Below, in pieces: positions 6,488-11,629 of a DNA stretch of 11,629 nt (the first letter of the stretch is position 1; each line of letters starts with the position of its first letter). The position numbers were made by a program, and so were the translations under genes. The stretch comes from Bacilli bacterium (GTDB taxonomy: Bacteria > Bacillota_I > Bacilli_A > RF39 > UBA660). The stretch lies in contig JAGHGS010000143.1 in the NCBI GenBank assembly GCA_017888105.1, positions 1-11,629 on the forward strand, read 5' to 3'. Below the pieces are notes generated by a model. It was not told the origin of the DNA, did no database searches, and saw only the letters and a list, made by a program, of their open reading frames with translations.

Positions 6488-7593
6488 ATGAAACTACAGT
6501 ATATGGATCAGATGAGGTTCCTGATCCTGTAAATAAGGTATCAGCCTTTAAGTTTACAACCGGACGCATACCTGATATGATGCTTGCATCACTTCCATTA
6601 CCAGGAAGTTGACCATTTCCGGCTACATATAATATATAAGCATTACCATTCGAACCATTAGCATAAGTATGAGAATAATAATGAGGAGACATAGTCCTAT
6701 AAGCCTGTCCTGTATAAAGATAATTATTTGTTGTCTTTTCGCTATATGAAATTCCAGCAAACATGACTTCATCTGCTGTTATAAGTCCAACTTGTACTTT
6801 TATTATATCATTATTACTACATCCTAAACTTGGGGATCCATCTCTTATTCTTCTATATGATGCATAATAATGTGTATTTTCTGTGGAACTCCAACTATCC
6901 CCGCTTGCTACATTTCGATCACTGCAAAATCCAATATTGGTTTCAATATACTGAGAAAAAGCGGTTGCATTTAATCCACTATTTAAATACCAAGATTGTA
7001 AATTATCAAGTATTGTGCTATTTGTATTTTGACCATGTTGCTCTCCTTCTGTGTATTTTAAGCCTACGTATTCACTTCGATTTCTATTATTATTAAACAT
7101 ACTTGTGCCAATCTGAGTTCCGCTTCCTGTTGTTGAAGTTGTTGTTCCATTATAAATTAATCTTGTACTTCCATCTCCATTTAGCCTAACAATTCGCCAG
7201 TAAAATCCTCCAAATTTAACCCAATTATCTGTTGGTTGTCCGGCAAAGTAATAACTTGTCCATCATTATCATATTGAGTACTATCAAGTGATTTATATAT
7301 AACTCCAGTAGTTGTCTCAGTTATAGTTACACTAAAATCATCCCTAGTTCTTATTTCTTTATTTGCTATAATACGATTCATTGCTAATGGTTTAATATCA
7401 AAATACAAATAACAACTCGTTCCATTCTTAGTTAAATTATCTAAATATAATTTATTATCTTCCCATGTTGGTGTAGTATCGTTACTACATACACTCTTTG
7501 ATGCATTTAATGTATATCCCATACTTGGTAAAGTATCACTTTTATTATAATTTCCTTAACCATACAAGTAATTATAAAACCAACTTTTTTCAT
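6486..7593 (-). pseudogene. Decayed surface-type protein gene, frameshifted
   Basis: Three pieces in different frames form one former gene. ATG at 7593, with AAAGGAAG seven bases before it, opens a 28-codon frame (MKKVGFIITCMV) that stops early. The second frame is open from 7555 to 7181 and starts GNYNKSDTLPSMGYTLN. From about 7254 the third frame continues it as YYFAGQPTDNWVKFGGFYWR and runs to the stop at 6486. Joined, the protein reads SKSVCSN, GTSCYLYFD, GFYWRIVRLNGDGS, GLITADEV, YRTMSP, RPVVNLKAD and GSGTSSDPY. From memory this block order belongs to abundant secreted or surface proteins of unknown function in gut Firmicutes. A base lost near GGACAAGT (7251-7260) explains the second shift. 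The N-terminus is unclear: the main frame has an in-frame TAA at 7558-7556 and no visible signal peptide. Sequencing error could mimic the damage. Confidence 0.65.
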
Positions 7594-7650
7594 TCTTCTT
7601 CTTCCTTTACTCTAACCATTTTATAATATTCTTTTTAGTATTTCATTAAG

Positions 7651-7669
7651 TTCGACAAAACTTGTCAAA
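7651..7669. promoter_or_regulatory. Pair of Spo0A-box-like sites and possible promoter
   Basis: TTCGACA (7651-7657) is a perfect 0A box on the minus strand. TGTCAAA (7663-7669) is a one-mismatch box on the plus strand; together they contain the inverted repeat GACAA-AAC-TTGTC. Read on the minus strand the second site supplies TTGACA (7668-7663), with AATACT (7642-7637) 20 bp on, a weak promoter for the decayed gene. About one perfect 0A box is expected by chance in a window this AT-rich, so this is suggestive only. Confidence 0.3.
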
Positions 7670-7715
7670 ACTTCTTTTGCAATGCATATTGTAATATTAT
7701 ATATATAACTATATT

Positions 7716-7734
7716 ATAGGTAAAATATGCCTAT
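7716..7734. promoter_or_regulatory. Operator-like inverted repeat, upstream copy
   Basis: ATAGGTA (7716-7722) and TGCCTAT (7728-7734) face each other across AAATA, with one mismatch between the arms. The core GGTAAAATATGCC is a relative of the downstream site at 7803-7820, whose centre is 87 bp away. A binding site for the nearby XRE regulator is plausible but not shown. Confidence 0.45.
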
Positions 7735-7785
7735 ATATCAATATATTTCGGAAGTAGTACTTCATGTATTTTTCTGTAATTAAAT

Positions 7786-7820
7786 GGTAAAATATGGTAA
7801 ATATAGGTAAAATGTACCTA
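7786..7820. promoter_or_regulatory. 10-bp phased GGTAAA repeats ending in a perfect inverted repeat
   Basis: GGTAAA occurs at 7786, 7796 and 7806, exactly one helical turn apart. The last copy forms a perfect 6-bp inverted repeat with a 5-base spacer, TAGGTA-AAATG-TACCTA (7804-7820). The set lies just upstream of the XRE promoter and looks like an operator with extra half-sites on the same DNA face. The rest of the 7594-7879 gap is AT-rich, with no gene that I can see. Confidence 0.5.
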
Positions 7821-7845
7821 GTTAATATTTTCATATTTTGGTTAA

Positions 7846-7854
7846 TGATATACT
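7846..7854 (+). promoter_or_regulatory. Extended -10 promoter of the XRE gene
   Basis: TGATATACT (7846-7854) is an extended -10 with the TG dinucleotide in place. The -35 region (about 7826-7831, TATTTT) is weak, as extended -10 promoters allow. Transcription should start near 7861, just ahead of the AAAGGAGG ribosome site at 7866. Confidence 0.5.
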
Positions 7855-7879
7855 TTTTTTAAGTCAAAGGAGGATGGAA

Positions 7880-8128
7880 ATGAACCGATTAAAAGAACTT
7901 AGAGAAGATAGAGATTTGTATCAAAAAGATATTGCTAAATTAATTCATATTGATCAATCAAATTATAGTAAGTATGAACTTGAAAAAATAAATATTCCAA
8001 TTGAAACTTTGCATCAACTTGCTGATTATTACAATACTTCAATTGATTATATTTTATATCGAACCGATGTTAGGAAGGCTTATCCAAAAAGTATTGTAAA
8101 CAATGAAAAAACAGTTCAAATTAATTGA
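7880..8128 (+). CDS. XRE-family helix-turn-helix regulator
   Basis: A small DNA-binding protein of 82 residues, nearly all of it one Cro/C1-type HTH_3 domain (about 1-61). MNRLKELREDRDLYQKDIAK gives helices 1-2, and IDQSNYSKYELEKINIPIETL carries the recognition helix and the turn into helix 4. LADYYNTSIDYILYRTD is the typical closing stretch of this family. A short polar tail of about 20 residues has no effector domain. I chose ATG at 7880 because AAAGGAGG (7866-7873) is six bases away; the in-frame ATGs at 7838 and 7874 lack a properly spaced site. The inverted repeats at 7716-7734 and 7803-7820 suggest autoregulation. Its regulon is unknown; the decayed surface gene is transcribed divergently. 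Confidence 0.88.
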   Translation: MNRLKELREDRDLYQKDIAKLIHIDQSNYSKYELEKINIPIETLHQLADYYNTSIDYILYRTDVRKAYPKSIVNNEKTVQIN

Positions 8129-8138
8129 GCTGTTTTTT
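8106..8138. terminator. Bidirectional terminator between the XRE gene and polC
   Basis: AAAAAACAG (8106-8114) pairs with CTGTTTTTT (8130-8138). After one T/G position, TCAA (8116-8119) pairs with TTGA (8125-8128), leaving loop ATTAA. The stem contains the XRE stop codon (TGA, 8126-8128) and all but the first base of the polC stop (TAA, 8139-8137), so both genes end inside their shared terminator. Confidence 0.8.
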
Positions 8139-11100
8139 AAAAATCGAATAAACTTAATTGACTTGTTTCAGGTAAAGAACCAAATACTCCTAAACTTCTT
8201 AGTTTATCAACGGTAGTTCCATTTACATGACCCCTTAAACTAAAGTCTTCAATACTATAGAACGGTTTATTATTTCTCTCTTCAATGATTTTAGCTGCGA
8301 CACTATCTCCAAGACCATCTAGTGTTCTAAATGGACATATTAGAGTTACTCCATCATCATCTAGTATAAAGTTTTTACCATCACTTTTTTCAATATCAAT
8401 ATTTCCAAATTTAAAACCTCTTGCTGTTGCTTCAAGACTTAATTTTAAAGTTTCTAAAACACTGGATTCTTTATTTGTTGCATTATATCCTTTGTTTGTA
8501 ATTTCATTAATTCTAGCACGTATTGCATCATATCCTTTTACCATTGTTTCTAATTCGAAATCATCAAATCTTGTTGAAAAATAGGTTGCATAATAAATAC
8601 CTGGCATATGAACTTTAAAGTATGCAATACGAAAAGCACTCATAACGTAGGCAGCTGCATGGGCTTTTGGGAACATGTACTTAATTTTTTCACAAGAATT
8701 AATATACCATTCTGCAATTCCAGCTTCTTTCATTTCGCTCTTAAATTTTGCCCATCCTTCTGGATCTTTGCTTGCTTTTCCTTTACGAACAAATTCCATA
8801 ATTTTAAATGCTTTAATTGGTTTCATACCATTATACATTAAGTAAACCATAATATCATCACGACAGCCAATAACATCACTAAATGGAACAATATTATTAC
8901 GAATTAATTCTTGAGCATTTCCGAGCCATACATCGGTTCCATGAGAAAGTCCAGATATTTTAATTAATTCAGCGAATGTTTTTGGTTTAGTGTCTACTAA
9001 CATACCAATGGTAAATGGGGTTCCGAATTCAGGTACACCTAGGGTTCCTGTTTCATTCATAATTTGTTCTTTCGTAACACCAAGTGGTTCTGGAGATAGG
9101 AAAATTCCCATCGTTTCTTTATCATCCATTGGAACTGTCGTAACATCAATTCCTGTTAAATCCTGAATCATTCTTAGTTGGGTTGGATCCGTATGACCTA
9201 AAATATCTAGTTTTAAAACATCTTCATCAATCGCATGGTAGTCAAAGTGAGTTGTTCGCCAGGCTGCATCAATATCTTCGGCTGGATATTGGAATGGAGT
9301 AAAATCAAAGACATCCATATATCCAGGTATAACAACAATTCCTCCTGGGTGTTGACCCGTTGTCCTTTTCACTCCAGTACAACCTTTGGCAAGTCGTTCA
9401 ATTTCAGCATTATTTAAAATGATTCCTTTTTGCTCGGCATATCCTCTTACAAAACCAAATGCTGTTTTTTCAGCGACCGTACCAATCGTACCAGCACGAT
9501 ATACATTATCGACCCCAAATAATACTTTCGTATATTCATGGGCAGCGGCTTGATTTAAATCGGAAAAGTTAAGGTCAATATCTGGTACTTTATCGGCATT
9601 AAATCCTAGGAAAGTTGCAAATGGCATGTCTTGACCGTCTTTCGTCATTAATGTTCCACATTTTGGACACGCTTTATCTGGTAAGTCAAATCCACTTTTA
9701 TAAATACTTCCGTAAGGAGTTCCATCATCACTTTCAAAACTTGAATATTTACAATTTTTACAACGATAATGAGGAGATAAGGCATTTACTTCAGTAATTC
9801 CCATCATGGTAGCAACAAAACTAGAACCAACCGAACCACGAGATCCAACTAAAAATCCATCATCATTACTCTTTTTTACTAATTTTTGAGCAATTAAATA
9901 GATCACATCGAATCCTCCACCAATGATACCACCAAGTGTTTTCTTTACTTTTTTATCAATATCAGCAAGAGGATCTACTTCTTTTTCAGTCTTAAATTCA
10001 GCTTCTAAATTTTCTTTTTCTTCTTCCGTTGCATTCTTTAATTTTTCTTCTAATTCTTTTATTTTTTCATCCTGTTCTTTTTTTAGTGTTAATATTAATT
10101 CTTCTTTTACTACTCTACTCACTTCATCAAAGCCTTTTAAAATCGTTTCATGAAGGATTTGGAATGATTTTTTGGTTAATTCCTCTCCTTCTAGGTGTTC
10201 AACTCGCTCTAATTTTTTCTTAATACTATCTAGAACACTATCTCCATATAGTTCTTTTGAGATTCGTTCTTCAATGTTAAGTGGTAATGGTGTACCATAC
10301 CAATCCGCAGCTTTTTTATAAACCATTTCGGTTACCGTTTCGACTGAATTTTCAATTCTTGGAGAAAATGGTACTCCACCTGTCTGGATAATTACTTCTA
10401 CTTCTTCAATCATATCCGCTATTTTATTTGTGTTTTCAACAACAATTTCATATGCTAAATCTTTTCCTAAAAAAGAGAACTCATTTAACATTTCTTCTGT
10501 TGTACGAATATGCATATCTGGTTGTTCAATTCCTCTTTTATTTAGTGGGTGTAATTTACCATTCGATTTTTGAGCAATGATAATATCTCGATAAATTTTA
10601 TCTTTTGGTGTTAAGTAATGAGCATCACTCGTTGCTACAACTATTTTGCCAACATCTTTTGCCACACGAATAATTTTCTTTAAATGTTCTTCTAAATCAG
10701 TTATGGTTTTAAAGCCACTTGATTCCATTTGTAATAAATGTTTCATGGCACTTATTGGTTGTACTTCAATGTAGTCGTAAAAACGCATTAAACTTCCTAA
10801 TTCTTCATCATCTTTGGTTTTTGCTTCTTCGAATATTTCACCATTGATGCAACCACTTCCGATTAGTAAACCTTCTCTTAATTTTTTTAATTCGCCTCGT
10901 GGTAGTTTTGGTTCACTATTTTTAAATAAATAAGTCGTATTGGCATAACTAATGATTTTAAACAAATTTTTTAATCCAACTTTATTTTTAACTAAACAAC
11001 ATAAATGAAAAGGATAAGAGAATTTAATTAATTCACTCGTATCTACTGAATTAAATAATTTTGTTGTTGTTTCAATGTTTCTAGAATCAAGTTCTTCACA

Positions 11101-11629
11101 CATTTTATGAAAAGCATGAGCTGTTCCTTCTGCGTCATAATCCGCTCTATGATGAGCATCTTCGTCCCATTCAATTTTATATCGTCTTACCAATGTTGTT
11201 AATTTGTGATTTGGCCATTCTGGGTGAAGCATACGAGCCATACTCATCGTATCAAGTACCGTATTCGTAAATTCGCCTAAATTATATTTATTACAAGCCG
11301 CACTAATGAAGCCGATATCAAATTTGGCATTATGGGCTACCATTGGAAGGTCACCCGTCCACTCTAAAAATCTTTTAGTTACTTCTTCTTCGGTTGCATG
11401 ACCTGCTAGCATATCATCCGTAATACAAGTTAAATCAATAATTTTTTGAGGTAGAGGTCGATGCGGATCAATGAATTCATCGAAGCGATCTGTAATTTCG
11501 CCATTTTTAATTTTTACTGCACCTATTTCAATCATTTGGTCGGATCCCACATAAAAGCCAGTTGTTTCGGTATCAAATACCACATATTCTTGTTCTAATA
11601 AATTGTATTCTTTTAAATTAAAGATAAAG
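8137..11629 (-). CDS. polC: DNA polymerase III alpha subunit, PolC type (N-terminus outside window)
   Basis: PolC is the replicative polymerase of low-GC Gram-positives, with built-in proofreading. About 1163 residues are visible; the frame is open to the right edge, so some 400 N-terminal residues are missing. Counting from the GTG at 11583: a DEDD exonuclease (1-165; FDTETTG, HNAKFDIGF, HRADYDA); the rest of the PHP domain (about 185-400); a zinc-binding knuckle (Cys608, Cys611, Cys639, Cys642); and the palm with GSRGSVGSS, PDIDLNFS (Asp668, Asp670) and KLDILGH (Asp793). A helix-hairpin-helix-like region comes late, and the protein ends QLSLFDF, whose QLSLF is a canonical sliding-clamp binding motif. 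A charged, helical segment (about 447-547) precedes GGGFDVIYLIAQKLVKK and seems extra compared with B. subtilis PolC. The gene converges on the XRE gene. Confidence 0.96.
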   Translation of the reverse strand, partial: FIFNLKEYNLLEQEYVVFDTETTGFYVGSDQMIEIGAVKIKNGEITDRFDEFIDPHRPLPQKIIDLTCITDDMLAGHATEEEVTKRFLEWTGDLPMVAHNAKFDIGFISAACNKYNLGEFTNTVLDTMSMARMLHPEWPNHKLTTLVRRYKIEWDEDAHHRADYDAEGTAHAFHKMCEELDSRNIETTTKLFNSVDTSELIKFSYPFHLCCLVKNKVGLKNLFKIISYANTTYLFKNSEPKLPRGELKKLREGLLIGSGCINGEIFEEAKTKDDEELGSLMRFYDYIEVQPISAMKHLLQMESSGFKTITDLEEHLKKIIRVAKDVGKIVVATSDAHYLTPKDKIYRDIIIAQKSNGKLHPLNKRGIEQPDMHIRTTEEMLNEFSFLGKDLAYEIVVENTNKIADMIEEVEVIIQTGGVPFSPRIENSVETVTEMVYKKAADWYGTPLPLNIEERISKELYGDSVLDSIKKKLERVEHLEGEELTKKSFQILHETILKGFDEVSRVVKEELILTLKKEQDEKIKELEEKLKNATEEEKENLEAEFKTEKEVDPLADIDKKVKKTLGGIIGGGFDVIYLIAQKLVKKSNDDGFLVGSRGSVGSSFVATMMGITEVNALSPHYRCKNCKYSSFESDDGTPYGSIYKSGFDLPDKACPKCGTLMTKDGQDMPFATFLGFNADKVPDIDLNFSDLNQAAAHEYTKVLFGVDNVYRAGTIGTVAEKTAFGFVRGYAEQKGIILNNAEIERLAKGCTGVKRTTGQHPGGIVVIPGYMDVFDFTPFQYPAEDIDAAWRTTHFDYHAIDEDVLKLDILGHTDPTQLRMIQDLTGIDVTTVPMDDKETMGIFLSPEPLGVTKEQIMNETGTLGVPEFGTPFTIGMLVDTKPKTFAELIKISGLSHGTDVWLGNAQELIRNNIVPFSDVIGCRDDIMVYLMYNGMKPIKAFKIMEFVRKGKASKDPEGWAKFKSEMKEAGIAEWYINSCEKIKYMFPKAHAAAYVMSAFRIAYFKVHMPGIYYATYFSTRFDDFELETMVKGYDAIRARINEITNKGYNATNKESSVLETLKLSLEATARGFKFGNIDIEKSDGKNFILDDDGVTLICPFRTLDGLGDSVAAKIIEERNNKPFYSIEDFSLRGHVNGTTVDKLRSLGVFGSLPETSQLSLFDF

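Noticed and set aside
6830..7096. Plus-strand 88-codon frame
   Set aside because: It is antisense to the decayed surface gene; the minus-strand frame carries the recognisable conserved blocks.
7250..7260. Programmed ribosomal frameshift at the break in the surface-protein gene
   Set aside because: There is no clear slippery heptamer or downstream stem, and a second interruption near 7556 fits decay better.
7691..7830. Replication origin, iteron array or CRISPR-like array
   Set aside because: There are only three 10-bp phased copies plus one relative, no DnaA boxes in a cluster, and no spacer-repeat structure. A regulator site next to the XRE gene is simpler.
7838..7879. Longer N-terminus for the XRE protein
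   Set aside because: The extra 14 residues do not fit the HTH family, the extended -10 lies inside them, and AAAGGAGG is correctly spaced only from the ATG at 7880.
7880..8128. Antitoxin or phage repressor of a mobile element
   Set aside because: No toxin, integrase or phage gene is nearby; both neighbours are a decayed surface gene and polC.
9923..10223. Plus-strand open frames opposite polC
   Set aside because: They mirror the Lys/Glu-rich codons of the PolC insertion and have no ribosome site or family resemblance.

Overview
The window looks like a chromosomal segment of an AT-rich Firmicute (Bacilli in the broad sense). The reasons are a class-B type RNase P RNA, a PolC-type replicative polymerase, GpsB, RecU next to a class A penicillin-binding protein, and an intact spoIIGA-sigE sporulation operon. 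TGA serves as a stop codon (spoIIGA, the XRE gene), so this is code 11 rather than the code-4 Mollicutes. A divergent uncultured lineage near Erysipelotrichales/RF39 is my guess from protein flavour, not something the sequence proves.

Layout: (1) 1-615, minus strand: gpsB runs directly into rnpB, which is cut by the left edge. (2) 616-4036: a divergent intergenic region, then the plus-strand recU-ponA operon, ending at a terminator shared with the next convergent gene. (3) 4035-6455, minus strand: spoIIGA-sigE, coupled by an ATGA overlap, followed after a terminator by a putative zinc metallopeptidase of unknown family. The sigG gene that commonly follows sigE is not there. (4) 6457-7593, minus strand: a frameshifted, decayed gene for a surface-type protein, with its own terminator. 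(5) 7594-8138: an AT-rich regulatory region with phased repeats, then a small plus-strand XRE regulator whose terminator it shares with polC. (6) 8137-11629, minus strand: the exonuclease-to-C-terminus part of polC, open to the right edge.

How the genes work together: gpsB, ponA and recU belong to cell-wall growth, division and chromosome segregation, as in Bacillus, where GpsB steers PBP1. spoIIGA and sigE form the mother-cell sigma activation switch of sporulation: a membrane aspartic protease clips the pro-sequence of sigma-E. Upstream of spoIIGA is a TTGACA/TATAAT pair with an abnormally long 21-bp spacer and a Spo0A-like box on the -35, which resembles the known Spo0A-activated spoIIG promoter.

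Most of the window is core genome. The less ordinary items are the HELKH protein behind sigE, the 10-bp-phased GGTAAA repeats before the XRE gene, the all-lysine cytosolic tail of the PBP beside gpsB, the charged insertion in PolC, and the decayed surface gene. I found no CRISPR array, tRNA, insertion sequence or convincing defence system.
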